Shown in pieces: positions 1-7,929 of a stretch of DNA of 45,737 nt (the stretch's first letter is position 1; each line of letters starts with the position of its first letter). The notes under the pieces are model-generated. The model saw only the letters and a program-made list of their open reading frames with translations, searched no databases and was not told where the DNA came from. Source of the stretch: Bacteroidota bacterium (GTDB taxonomy: Bacteria; Bacteroidota; Bacteroidia; Chitinophagales; Chitinophagaceae); NCBI GenBank assembly GCA_013286425.1, contig JABDFS010000013.1, positions 1 through 45,737 on the forward strand. The letters run 5' to 3'. The translations under genes were made by a program, and so were the position numbers.

Positions 1-14
1 TTGTTGCAGTTGCA

Positions 15-30
15 GTGTGCGACGCAACGG
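15..30. repeat. GCGACGCAAC dispersed repeat, copy A (partial)
   Basis: The core GTGCGACGCAAC is at 17-28. It matches the centre of three better-preserved copies at 3974-4016, 6157-6239 and 30118-30172. Only the GCAGTG...GCGACGCAACGG part is recognisable here, so the copy is degenerate. It lies just downstream of kdpA. Confidence 0.45.
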
Positions 31-71
31 AAGCTTAATAGATATTCAACTAATGATAACATAAAATTGTA

Positions 72-96
72 CTTATAAAAATCCCTTCAGGGATTT
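72..96 (-). terminator. Candidate intrinsic terminator overlapping the kdpA stop
   Basis: AAATCCC (79-85) and GGGATTT (90-96) form a perfect 7-bp stem around a four-base loop. The stem overlaps the kdpA stop codon. Reading leftward it is followed by a T-rich run (TTTATAAG). This suggests termination or attenuation after kdpA. If kdpB follows to the left outside the window, the hairpin may reduce rather than end transcription. Confidence 0.45.
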
Positions 97-1813
97 AGGG
101 CTTCATACTGAAATATTCCGCAATCGGCCCAAGCGCCAACGGTGGAAAATAAGAGAGCGCTGTAACGATAACGATAACAGCCATCGTCATGATGCCGAAT
201 GTTACACTGTCTGTACGCAAAGTACCCGGCGATTCAGGAATATATTTTTTATTAGCGAGTGAACCTGCAATTGCAAGCGGACCAATGATGGGTAAAAATC
301 TTGCAAGCAGCATCATAATTCCGCCGGTAACATTCCACCAGATTGAATTATCGCCGAGGCCTTCAAAACCACTCCCGTTATTAGCTGCACAGGAAGTGTA
401 TTGATACAACATTTCTGAAAACCCATGATAACCCGGATTGGCAAGCCATGCAGATGGCTTTTCTGCCCAATCAGCATTGGAATGATGAACAAGAATATAA
501 GCGGCAAATGCAGTTGCCACTTTTATAAGAAATGCGCAAAGCAGTGTAACAATTGCAGCGATCTTCACTTCTTTTGCTTCTACTTTATGACCCATGAATT
601 CAGGCGTTCGGCCAACCATTAAGCCTGATATAAATACTGCAATAATGATGAAGATGTAATAGTTTAATAAGCCAACACCAACGCCGCCATACAATGCATT
701 TATCATCATATCAAGAATTACAACACCACCTGATAAAGGCATTAAGCTATCGTGCATGCCATTAACAGAACCGTTTGATGTGGATGTTGTAACAACACTC
801 CAGTATGCTGTTGCTGCAGAACCTAACCGAATTTCTTTGCCTTCCATTGCACCAATATTTTGTGCAATGCCAAGCTTTGTTATTTCGGAATTTCCCTGCG
901 TTTCAAAATAAATATTGTTGATGACGAAGAGCAGAAAGAAGACTGTCATCACACCAAAAATTACATACGCGAGTTTTTTGCGTTTGATATAAAATCCCAG
1001 TGCAAACACTAGTGCAACAGGGATAATAAGAATTGAAATTACTTCAACGCTATTGGTAAGATAATTTGGGTTTTCAAATGGCACTGCGGAGTTAGCACCA
1101 AAATATCCGCCACCGTTTGTACCAAGTTGTTTGATAGCAATCATTCCTGCAGCAGGACCTCTTGAAACCTGTTGCGTATCGCCCTGTAACGTTACAATTA
1201 TGTCTTTGCCTTTAAAGCTTGTTGGTGTTCCGTTGAATGCAAGAATGATGGCAACAACAATTGACAAAGGCAACAATATTCTTGTAATGCTTTTAGTGAA
1301 TATACTCCAGAAATTGCCAAGATTATTTGTTGTTTTTTCTTTAATGCCGTTAAGTAACGCAATCAAACATGCAATACCCGTTGCAGCACTTACAAACTGC
1401 AGAAACATAAACACAAACATTTGTGTTAAATAAGTTGCACCGCTTTCGCCTGAATAATCCTGCAGGTTTGTATTGGTAACAAAACTGATGATGGTATTAA
1501 AAGCAAGGTCAGGCGTTTGACCCGGATTTCCGTCAGGATTTAGCGGAAGTTTATCCTGGAACACCAACACAAAAAAACCATATACAAACCATAAAAGATT
1601 TATGGTGAGCATGGCTTTTAAAAATTCTTTCCAATTCATGCCTTTGTTTGAATCGATACCGCAAACGCGATAAATAAAACGTTCCACAGGATTCATAAAA
1701 TCCATGAGCGTTCTTTCACCGGCAAAAACTTTTGCGATGTATTTGCCCAGCGGAATTGCCAGGAGAATGGTGATTAAAAATGTTGCGATAACGCCGATGA
1801 GTTCTGTATTCAT
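95..1813 (-). CDS. kdpA: Potassium-transporting P-type ATPase, K+-channel subunit KdpA
   Basis: KdpA is the potassium-binding, channel-like inner-membrane subunit of the KdpFABC pump, which imports K+ at very low external concentration using ATP hydrolysed by KdpB. The 572-residue product has about ten hydrophobic segments. The pore-loop sequence TNGGGYFGANSAVPFENP and the later TSCAANNGSGFEGL are family-typical. Length fits the family (about 560-570). I chose the ATG at 1813 (MNTELIGVIATF) because upstream in-frame codons read through a repetitive spacer and do not resemble a KdpA N-terminus. It follows kdpF by 71 bp. kdpB and kdpC are not in the window but could lie to the left. Confidence 0.97.
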   Translation of the reverse strand: MNTELIGVIATFLITILLAIPLGKYIAKVFAGERTLMDFMNPVERFIYRVCGIDSNKGMNWKEFLKAMLTINLLWFVYGFFVLVFQDKLPLNPDGNPGQTPDLAFNTIISFVTNTNLQDYSGESGATYLTQMFVFMFLQFVSAATGIACLIALLNGIKEKTTNNLGNFWSIFTKSITRILLPLSIVVAIILAFNGTPTSFKGKDIIVTLQGDTQQVSRGPAAGMIAIKQLGTNGGGYFGANSAVPFENPNYLTNSVEVISILIIPVALVFALGFYIKRKKLAYVIFGVMTVFFLLFVINNIYFETQGNSEITKLGIAQNIGAMEGKEIRLGSAATAYWSVVTTSTSNGSVNGMHDSLMPLSGGVVILDMMINALYGGVGVGLLNYYIFIIIAVFISGLMVGRTPEFMGHKVEAKEVKIAAIVTLLCAFLIKVATAFAAYILVHHSNADWAEKPSAWLANPGYHGFSEMLYQYTSCAANNGSGFEGLGDNSIWWNVTGGIMMLLARFLPIIGPLAIAGSLANKKYIPESPGTLRTDSVTFGIMTMAVIVIVTALSYFPPLALGPIAEYFSMKP

Positions 1814-1884
1814 AATAGTGAATTGTGAATAGTGGGTTGTGAGCAGAAAGCAGAGATTCACCACTGACTACTCACCACTTACCA
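1814..1884. repeat. GTGAATAGTG-type imperfect inverted repeat in the kdpF-kdpA spacer
   Basis: The spacer has two low-complexity arms built from GTGAAT/AGTGG words (1818-1848) and their complements (1860-1882). They could fold into a long imperfect hairpin just upstream of the kdpA start. Similar words recur at 30069-30105 after lysA, so this seems to be a dispersed spacer repeat. Confidence 0.45.
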
Positions 1885-1968
1885 TTAAAATTTTTCCGGT
1901 TTTAATAGCACATACACGAGGTATATAAAAACCAGTATTGAAATGACTAAAAGAATATTGTTTGCCAT
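1885..1968 (-). CDS. kdpF: KdpF, small stabilising subunit of the Kdp pump
   Basis: This 27-residue single-helix protein begins MANNILLVISILVF and ends LLKPEKF. It has one hydrophobic helix followed by the short basic tail (KPEKF) typical of KdpF, which packs against KdpA and stabilises the KdpABC complex. It lies directly upstream of kdpA in the same direction, the usual kdpFABC order. It is easily missed by gene callers because of its size. A second mini-ORF ends three bases before its ATG. Confidence 0.85.
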   Translation of the reverse strand: MANNILLVISILVFIYLVYVLLKPEKF

Positions 1969-1971
1969 GTT

Positions 1972-2055
1972 TTAAATTTTATCAAAGAATTGAATTGATT
2001 TATACATAAGCCAGAAGAGAATTAATCCGCCGATAAAACATTCGAGTAATAACAT
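1972..2055 (-). CDS. Unrecognised 27-residue membrane mini-protein ahead of kdpF
   Basis: The ORF starts at an ATG at 2055 and stops three bases before kdpF. It encodes MLLLECFIGGLILFWLMY followed by KSIQFFDKI. The layout is one hydrophobic helix with a cationic, amphipathic end, similar in size and topology to KdpF but different in sequence. Spacing suggests co-transcription and perhaps translational coupling with kdpF. I do not recognise the family. It could be an extra Kdp accessory peptide or a leader peptide. An alternative ATG at 2063 gives only a 13-codon out-of-frame ORF. Its reality rests on position, coupling and hydrophobicity. Confidence 0.55.
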   Translation of the reverse strand: MLLLECFIGGLILFWLMYKSIQFFDKI

Positions 2056-2077
2056 AAATTCATTTTGGCATCAGTAA

Positions 2078-2092
2078 GCGAATAAGATGCCT
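2078..2092 (-). promoter_or_regulatory. Candidate sigma54 (-24/-12) promoter of the kdp operon
   Basis: On the minus strand the bases AGGCATCTTATTCGC carry GG (2091-2090) and GC (2079-2078) with the invariant 10-base separation of sigma54 promoters. GGCA in the -24 box is matched; the -12 box is TCGC instead of TTGC. Predicted transcription start is near 2066, about 11 bases before the mini-ORF ATG. The match is imperfect, but a sigma54 activator is encoded directly upstream. Confidence 0.45.
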
Positions 2093-2118
2093 ACACTGAT
2101 TAATTTTTATGGGAAGCG

Positions 2119-2147
2119 CTGAAACGAAGCAGCAGCAATCGTTTCAG
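2119..2147. promoter_or_regulatory. Candidate activator-binding inverted repeat (CTGAAACGA-N11-TCGTTTCAG)
   Basis: A perfect 9-bp inverted repeat pairs 2119-2127 with 2139-2147. A third related half-site, GCTGAAAC, lies at 2177-2184. The repeat is centred about 67 bp upstream of the predicted kdp start, in the position expected of an upstream activating sequence for an NtrC-family regulator. It could instead form an RNA stem-loop if transcription starts further upstream. Confidence 0.45.
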
Positions 2148-2185
2148 TGGTTATATTTTTTTCCTGGTGAGTTGTGCTGAAACAC

Positions 2186-2208
2186 AAAACCCTTTCAAAA
2201 TGAAAGGG
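2186..2208 (-). terminator. Candidate terminator of the response-regulator transcript
   Basis: CCCTTTCA (2190-2197) and TGAAAGGG (2201-2208) form an 8-bp perfect stem with a three-base loop. Reading leftward it is followed by TTTT. A partial second copy of the same palindrome (TTTCAAAATGAAAGGA) follows at 2215-2230. It may end the regulator transcript, although it is about 340 bp after the stop codon. The repetition also allows a role as a binding site. Confidence 0.4.
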
Positions 2209-2380
2209 TGATTTTTTCAAAATGAAAGGATGTTATTACAGGCAGAAGACTTTATACACAGAACTGCGAAGCCATGAGGTTACAAGCGTTCGAAACTGAA
2301 ACTATTAGTAAATCAGGCATTATTATTTATCTGCCATATGTATATATGCCTTTATCATAGGATTTAACCAGCCTTAGATT

Positions 2381-2424
2381 AGCTATAAGTTAGCTATATG
2401 TTGGCTATAAGTAAGCTATAGTTA
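2381..2424. repeat. 11-bp tandem array, unit AGCTATAAGTT
   Basis: Four consecutive 11-bp units start at 2381, 2392, 2403 and 2414 (AGCTATAAGTT, AGCTATATGTT, GGCTATAAGTA, AGCTATAGTTA), with a remnant AGCTT after them. The period is close to one DNA helical turn, so equivalent bases fall on one face. The array lies between the response-regulator gene and the kdp control region. Confidence 0.8.
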
Positions 2425-2545
2425 AGCTTTGGAGATATTCCTTAAATTGAATGCTTTCGCAGCGTGTTTATGTAGAAACGCAATAGATTATAAATATTTT
2501 ATGAAGCCGCCGAAAGTATTTCCCTCTTCACCTGCAGAGAGGAAA

Positions 2546-3877
2546 TTAAAGGGTGAGGTTATACTCTTCCAGCTTTCTATATAAGGTTGTTAAGCCGATT
2601 TCCAAAAATTCAGCAGCCTTTGTTTTATTGCCGCCGGTATATTTCAATACTTTTTGAATATGATTTCTTTCAACCGCACCCAGGCTTAAGTCAGATGAAG
2701 AAGTTTCTGTAGCGGATTGAATTTCATAAGGCAGATCTTCAGGCATGATTGACGAGTCGGCAAGAATAACGGCGCGTTCAATTACATTACGCAATTCCCG
2801 GATATTGCCTTTCCAGTTATATCTATTCAATAAGCCTGTTGCTTCGTTATTGAAATGCAAACCGGTTTTGTTCGCCTTTTCAGAACTTATTTTTAAAAAG
2901 TATTCGGCAAGCATATGAATGTCTTCTTTTCTATCGCGCAGCGCAGGTAATTCAATCGCAAATACATTTAACCTGTAAAATAAATCTTCACGAAAACTTC
3001 CATCAACAATTGACTTTTTTAAATCTTTATTGGTAGCAGCAATAATGCGAATGTTTACTTTAGTAGTCTTCTCATCACCCAGTTTTATAAATTCATTCTG
3101 TTCAATAACACGCAGCAGCTTTGCCTGCAATTCAATATTCATCTCACCAATTTCATCCAAAAACAAAGTGCCGCCGTCCGCCACTTCTATTAAACCTTTT
3201 TTATCTTTTGTTGCGCCTGTAAATGCTCCCGCTAAATGACCGAACAATTCACTCTCCAATAATTCTTTTGTAAATGCACTGCAATTAATAGCAACAAATG
3301 CACGGGTAATTCTTTTGCTGCTGTTATGAATTGCATTGGCAAAAATTTCTTTGCCTGTTCCTGTTTCGCCCAATAGCAAAACAGTTGTATTGGTTGCTGC
3401 AATTTTTTTTGCAAGATTGATTGCTGATAGAATTGATTTGCTGTTACCAATAATATTTTCAAAACCGGTTGCACTTTTATCTTTAATTTTTACAGCAGCC
3501 TTTTTGTTTTGATTTGATTTATTAATTGCCTGGTTTAATAAAGGAATGATCTTATCATTATCATCGCCTTTTAAAATATAATCAAACGCACCGTTTTTTA
3601 TTGCCTGTACTCCATCAGGAATGTTGCCGTAAGCTGTTAGCAAAATAATTTCGGTTGAAGGATATTTTGATTTGAATTCTTTTACAAACTCAACACCATT
3701 ACCATCGGGTAATTTTACATCGCACAATACAACATCAGCATCTTCCTTTTGCAAAGTTTTTAACGCAGATCTTAGATCGCCGGCTTCTAAAACTATTAAT
3801 CCCTCCAGTTTTATAATGCGCGCAAGTAAGCTGCGCAGTTTTTCTTCATCATCAATAATTAAAATTTTGGGAGACAT
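2546..3877 (-). CDS. NtrC-family sigma54-dependent response regulator
   Basis: This two-component regulator is predicted to activate sigma54 promoters on phosphorylation. Three domains are clear in 443 residues. The receiver domain (about 3-118) has D9/D10, phospho-acceptor D53, T81 and K103. The AAA+ domain has Walker A GETGTGKE (170-177), the sigma54-contacting loop GAFTGA (217-222) and Walker B DE (241-242). A C-terminal Fis-type helix-turn-helix occupies about 405-441. The next genes on this strand are the kdp genes, with a sigma54-like promoter between, so it probably controls kdp in place of the classical OmpR-type KdpE. No sensor kinase is in the window. Confidence 0.93.
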   Translation of the reverse strand: MSPKILIIDDEEKLRSLLARIIKLEGLIVLEAGDLRSALKTLQKEDADVVLCDVKLPDGNGVEFVKEFKSKYPSTEIILLTAYGNIPDGVQAIKNGAFDYILKGDDNDKIIPLLNQAINKSNQNKKAAVKIKDKSATGFENIIGNSKSILSAINLAKKIAATNTTVLLLGETGTGKEIFANAIHNSSKRITRAFVAINCSAFTKELLESELFGHLAGAFTGATKDKKGLIEVADGGTLFLDEIGEMNIELQAKLLRVIEQNEFIKLGDEKTTKVNIRIIAATNKDLKKSIVDGSFREDLFYRLNVFAIELPALRDRKEDIHMLAEYFLKISSEKANKTGLHFNNEATGLLNRYNWKGNIRELRNVIERAVILADSSIMPEDLPYEIQSATETSSSDLSLGAVERNHIQKVLKYTGGNKTKAAEFLEIGLTTLYRKLEEYNLTL

Positions 3878-3973
3878 GCTAAAATTGTTTTCGGCTTAAC
3901 CTTTTTTTAAAGAAGCGGCTTGAATAATTGTTTAAAACTATAAACAGGAAACTGAAGCTGCGCAACGATATGC

Positions 3974-4016
3974 TGATGCAGTGTTGCGACGCAAGGAACG
4001 ATGCTATTTGTTCATT
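3974..4016. repeat. GCGACGCAAC dispersed repeat, copy B
   Basis: The core GTTGCGACGCAA (3983-3994) is flanked by TGATGCA on the left and GATGCTATTTGTTCAT on the right. Both flanks match copies C and D. It lies in the divergent spacer between the response regulator and mltG. Confidence 0.65.
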
Positions 4017-4067
4017 GGCAGGTATCCAAAAAATAATTTAAACAAATTTTATAAAAAGCAAATTTAG

Positions 4068-4096
4068 TTGCAACGCATATTGGGTACTTAACTTTG
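4068..4096 (+). promoter_or_regulatory. Bacteroidota-type promoter immediately before mltG
   Basis: TTG (4068-4070), an 18-bp spacer and TAACTTTG (4089-4096) match the TTG/TAnnTTTG housekeeping promoter. Only six bases separate TTTG from the ATG at 4103, so the predicted transcript starts at or very near the start codon. Confidence 0.6.
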
Positions 4097-4102
4097 TTGC
4101 TG

Positions 4103-5158
4103 ATGAAAAAAATAATTGGTATAGCCGCCATTATAATAGGTGTTGTTGCTATAGCCTCAGCGTATATTGTTTTTGGGCCGGCAACAAAATTTACTTCAGG
4201 CTCACACTATTTATATGTTCGTGATAATCCTTCGCCGGGCGAACAAATAATGTATGAATTAGACACAGGTAATATTATTAGAAGCGTTTCTATATTTAAC
4301 CTTCTAGCAAAACAGGCAAAGGCATGGGATAAGATTACGCCTGGGCGATTTGAAATTAAAAAAGGCGAAAGTATTTTTTCTATCATTCGCACGTTACGCA
4401 ACAATCATCAAAGCCCGGTAAGATTAGTGATAAATAAATTGCGCATTCGTGAGGACCTTGCAAAAACCATCGGCAAAAATTTTTCAACTGATTCCATCAA
4501 TACGTTGGATTTTCTTTCCAGTAATGATTCACTGTCTTCATTAGGTGTTGATACTAATACATTAATGACGCTGATTATTCCTGATACTTATTTTTTAAAC
4601 TGGAATGCATCGCCTGAAAAAATATTATCAAGAATGAAAGATGAACAGGAAAAATTCTGGAATAAAAATGACCGTTTGCAAAAAGCACAGTCGTTGAATT
4701 TAACGCCAACTCAAGTGTACACATTGGCATCAATTGTTGAAGAAGAAACCAATAAGAATGATGAAAAAGGAAATATTGCAAGTGTTTATATGAACCGGCT
4801 TAATTCAGGAATGAAATTAAGTGCAGACCCAACCATAAAGTTTGCGATGAAGAATTTTGCACTGAAAAACATTTATGACAAATATTTAAAAACACCATCT
4901 CCGTATAACACTTACATGAATAAAGGTTTGCCGCCGGGACCAATCTGCACACCACAATCTGTTACTATTGATGCAGTGTTAGATGCACCAAGAACTGACT
5001 ATATGTTTTTTGTTGCACGAAGTGATTTCAGCGGTTATCATCAATTCACCAGCAATTATGCCGAGCATGAGAAATATGCTAAATTGTACCATCAGGCTTT
5101 TGATACTTTGATGGCGCATAAACGACTGGATAGTTTAACTAAAACACTACAGCATTGA
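4103..5158 (+). CDS. mltG: Endolytic murein transglycosylase MltG
   Basis: MltG cleaves nascent peptidoglycan glycan strands inside the inner membrane's outer face and sets strand length. The 351-residue product has an N-terminal membrane anchor (about 3-24) and a YceG/MltG domain. The catalytic glutamate is in ASIVEEET (E213 by alignment with the family motif IVEKET), followed by YMNRL and SADPTIKF. PSPYNTYMNKGLPPGPICTP is family-typical. The ATG at 4103 is preferred over upstream in-frame TTG codons. The stop overlaps the next gene's TTG start, suggesting a two-gene unit. Confidence 0.95.
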   Translation: MKKIIGIAAIIIGVVAIASAYIVFGPATKFTSGSHYLYVRDNPSPGEQIMYELDTGNIIRSVSIFNLLAKQAKAWDKITPGRFEIKKGESIFSIIRTLRNNHQSPVRLVINKLRIREDLAKTIGKNFSTDSINTLDFLSSNDSLSSLGVDTNTLMTLIIPDTYFLNWNASPEKILSRMKDEQEKFWNKNDRLQKAQSLNLTPTQVYTLASIVEEETNKNDEKGNIASVYMNRLNSGMKLSADPTIKFAMKNFALKNIYDKYLKTPSPYNTYMNKGLPPGPICTPQSVTIDAVLDAPRTDYMFFVARSDFSGYHQFTSNYAEHEKYAKLYHQAFDTLMAHKRLDSLTKTLQH

Positions 5159-6132
5159 CGAAATTTGAAAGATTCCTGGTTAATCTAAAACCGGTTGCAT
5201 ACCTGGTAAAGCGCAGTAAAGAAATAATATTGCCTGGCTTCCACGGGTTATGCCTGTTTGATGTTATAAAATTTTTTTTCAGCCAGGTTAACCGTATTGG
5301 CATGCGCGACCGCGCTTCATCTATTGCTTTCAATTTTATAATTGCCATTCCGGCTGCGGCAATTTTTATTTTTACACTCATTCCTTATTTTCCTATTGCC
5401 AAAAATATGCAGGATGAATTGTTCAGCTTCATCCAGGATGTGTTGCCAAATTCAGAATCGCGCGAATTAATTATGACCACCATGCTCGACCTTTTTAATA
5501 AACCCAAAACGGGTTTGTTATCCATCGGTTTTGTGTTGGCATTGTATTATTCATCAAGTGCAATGCTCGGTATCATCCGCACATTCGATGCTTCGCTTCC
5601 GGTAAAACAAAAAAAGAATTTTTTACAAAGGCGGCTGCGCGCTATTAAGCTTACACTTGTTTTAATCTCAATGATATTGGTTGCGATTCTTTTGGTAATC
5701 GGCCAGGGCGCACTGTTCACCTCATTTCTTAATTGGATCGGCGTTAATAATACTGAAAGAAATTTCTGGACCGACCTGTTACGCTGGCTTATAGTTGTAT
5801 TACTTTTCTTTTTTGCAATTGCTTACACATACAAGTACGCACCTTCCATAAAAAAGCGATGGAGGTTATGGTCGCCGGGTGCAGTGTTCGCAACATTTTT
5901 AATTGTATTAACCACGTGGTTATTTTCAATATGGGCGCAAAATTTTTCAAGCTATAACCGCGTGTATGGTTCAATAGGCGCTTTGCTCATAATTATGTTG
6001 CTTATCTTCATCAACTCATTAATGTTGCTTATTGGTTATGAACTGAACGTTAGTATAAATTACCTGCGTTCAAATATAGAAGAAGAGCGTTCAAAAGATG
6101 AAGTTATTGCTGATGTTGAGCCTGTCGCCTAA
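5155..6132 (+). CDS. YihY/BrkB-family inner-membrane protein
   Basis: This is a 325-residue polytopic membrane protein of the YihY/BrkB family, once mislabelled RNase BN. The function of the family is not settled. Six or so hydrophobic segments are visible from about residue 50 onward. Family-typical sequence includes RASSIAFNFIIAIPAA, YKYAPSIKKRWRLWSPGAV and YNRVYGSIGALLIIMLLIF. The start is a TTG whose bases overlap the mltG stop (TTGA). The first internal ATG would delete about 48 residues of likely native N-terminus, so the coupled TTG start is preferred with moderate certainty. Confidence 0.88.
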   Translation: MTKFERFLVNLKPVAYLVKRSKEIILPGFHGLCLFDVIKFFFSQVNRIGMRDRASSIAFNFIIAIPAAAIFIFTLIPYFPIAKNMQDELFSFIQDVLPNSESRELIMTTMLDLFNKPKTGLLSIGFVLALYYSSSAMLGIIRTFDASLPVKQKKNFLQRRLRAIKLTLVLISMILVAILLVIGQGALFTSFLNWIGVNNTERNFWTDLLRWLIVVLLFFFAIAYTYKYAPSIKKRWRLWSPGAVFATFLIVLTTWLFSIWAQNFSSYNRVYGSIGALLIIMLLIFINSLMLLIGYELNVSINYLRSNIEEERSKDEVIADVEPVA

Positions 6133-6156
6133 AAGCTGCTTGAGTTATTTATTTTG

Positions 6157-6239
6157 TTACCGGCTGATGAACAGATGGCATCACGGTTGCGTCGCATCAC
6201 TTGTACTGTATATCAATGTGCAACTCCATCTTCTGTTCA
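6157..6239 (-). repeat. GCGACGCAAC dispersed repeat, copy C, inverted
   Basis: Read on the minus strand this matches copy D at 30118-30172 over about 50 bp: CAGTACAAGTGATGCGACG, then CAACCGTGATGCCATC, then CAGCCGG. The core is at 6186-6198. Outer arms TGAACAGATGG (6168-6178) and CCATCTTCTGTTCA (6226-6239) are also inverted, so the element can fold. It lies between the yihY-like gene and the HerA pseudogene. Confidence 0.75.
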
Positions 6240-6296
6240 TACAACATTATATATAGTTAATTCAAACAACTTCTTAAAATTGCTAAAAAAATAATT

Positions 6297-7841
6297 ATGC
6301 CTTCACAGGAACAGTTGCTTAACCTTATTAAAACAGCTTATGATTTTAAAGGAGAAAGTGTAAAGATCGGCGTAGCCATGCTTGACGGAAATGTCGTTAG
6401 TGGCGCTGATATTTTTCTTCCATTGAAAACTATGAACCGCCATGGGCTTATTGCCGGCGCAACCGGAACGGGTAAAACAAAAACACTGCAAGTGATCAGT
6501 GAATTTTTAAGCGATGCAAGTGTGCCTGTTTTATTGCTCGACATAAAAGGTGACCTGAGCGGAATTGCTGCTGCAGGCTCCGATAATAAATCAATTGATG
6601 AACGTTGCAAGCTTTTAAATATAACATATAAGCCATCGGCGTTTCCCACAGAGTTTTATTCTTTAAGTGATGAGAAAGGTGTAAAACTGCGTGCAACCGT
6701 AAGTGAATTCGGGCCGATATTATTATCAAAAATCCTTGGATTAAATGATACGCAGGGCGGCCTTGTTTCAATGATATTTAAATATTGTGATGACAACAAA
6801 CTGCCTTTATTAAACCTGCAGGATTTTATAAAAGTACTTCAATACATAGCCAATGAAGGTAAAGCTGATATGCAGAAAATGTATGGCAATATTTCGTCTA
6901 CATCTTCAGGAACTATTTTGCGTAAAGTGATATAACTGCAGCAACAGGGTGCAGATATATTTTTTGGCGAGCCAAGTTTCCAGGTTGATGACCTTATGCG
7001 CATAAGCGATGACGGCAGAGGCATGATAAATATTCTGCGTGTTACAGACATGCAGAATCATCCAAAATTATTTTCAACGTTCATGTTACAGTTATTGGCT
7101 GAGTTATATGCAACCTGCCCTGAAGAAGGTGATCTTGATAAACCTAAACTTGTGCTCTTTATTGATGAAGCGCATTTGATTTTTGATGAAGCAACAGATG
7201 CTTTATTGCAACAGGTTGAAACGGTAATAAAATTAATCCGCTCAAAAGGTGTAGGTATATTTTTCTGTACACAAAACCCGCAGGATGTTCCGGCTTCTAT
7301 TTTAAGTCAGTTGGGTTTAAAAGTGCAGCATGCATTGCGTGCATTTACAGCAGCCGACAGAAAAACAATAAAGCAGGCTGCACAAAATTTTCCTGAAACA
7401 GAATTTTATAAAACAGAAGACCTGTTAACACAACTTGGCATTGGCGAAGCATTGGTGACTTTCTTAAATGAAAAAGGTATTCCAACACCGCTTGTTCATA
7501 CGATGCTTTGTTCGCCACGCAGCCGCATGGATGTTTTAACGGATGATGAATTAAATGCTCTCATCAACAAAAGCAAACTCGCAGCAAAATATAACCAGGC
7601 TGTTGACAGTGAAAGTGCATATGAAATTCTTACAGCCAAATTGAATGAAGCCGCCAATCAAACACAACAGGCACAACAACAGCAAGTGCAGCAAAAACAA
7701 ACTCAGGCAAAACCGCAAAAAGAAACAAGCATTTTTGATAGTCCCGCAATGAAGCAGGCCGAACGCACAGCCGCTTCTGTTATTACCAGAAGTTTACTTG
7801 GCGCACTAGGTTTAGGTGGAAGAACAAAAAGGCTGTGGTAA
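6297..7841 (+). pseudogene. HerA/DUF853-type ATPase gene interrupted by one in-frame TAA
   Basis: The reading frame encodes a YjgR/DUF853-like ATPase of the HerA/FtsK superfamily, but a single TAA at 6933-6935 (codon 213) divides it. Both halves are in the same frame with no shift. The first half has Walker A GATGTGKT (54-61) and LLLDIKGDLSGI. The second has LVLFIDEAHLIFDEA (Walker B) and GIFFCTQNPQDVPASILSQLGLKVQHALRAFTAADRK-like family sequence (written here in part). Sequence around the stop (RKVI-stop-LQQQGADIFFGEP) continues the family alignment, so one base change is enough to explain it. An ATG at 6996 could restart the second half. This is either a recent nonsense allele, a sequencing error, or readthrough. 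Confidence 0.85.
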
Positions 7842-7915
7842 TTCTAAGTCTTTGCTTTTATAACGGTCTTAACGGTTAAGTGGCGGCATCATTTTTATCA
7901 AACGCAATCGTGCGT

Positions 7916-7923
7916 TATATTTG
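7916..7923 (+). promoter_or_regulatory. Near-leaderless -7 promoter element of glyS
   Basis: TATATTTG (7916-7923) matches TAnnTTTG exactly and is followed after six bases by the glyS ATG at 7930. The geometry is the same as at mltG. The -33 region is T-rich but has no clear TTTG. Confidence 0.5.
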
Positions 7924-7929
7924 CGACCC

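Larger units (their letters stand above)
2056..2545. other. 490-bp regulatory spacer between response regulator and kdp
   Basis: No convincing gene lies here. Reading leftward from the regulator, it contains an 11-bp tandem array (2381-2424), a GAAAGGG hairpin (2190-2208), a perfect 9-bp inverted repeat (2119-2147) and a sigma54-like promoter (2078-2092). Each is listed separately. The order suggests that the regulator transcript ends near 2190 and a separate regulated promoter drives kdp. Confidence 0.6.

Noticed and set aside
1131-1433. 100-codon frame opposite kdpA
   Set aside because: It is an antisense frame wholly inside a well-supported gene, with no domain or promoter.
2024-2063. A 13-codon frame starting at the ATG at 2063, close to the predicted kdp transcript start
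   Set aside because: It is out of frame with the 27-codon frame, hydrophilic, and has no supporting feature. A leader-peptide role cannot be excluded.
6996-7841. Independent 281-residue ATPase gene
   Set aside because: It lacks the Walker A half and is in frame with the upstream fragment. It is better explained as the distal half of one nonsense-split gene.
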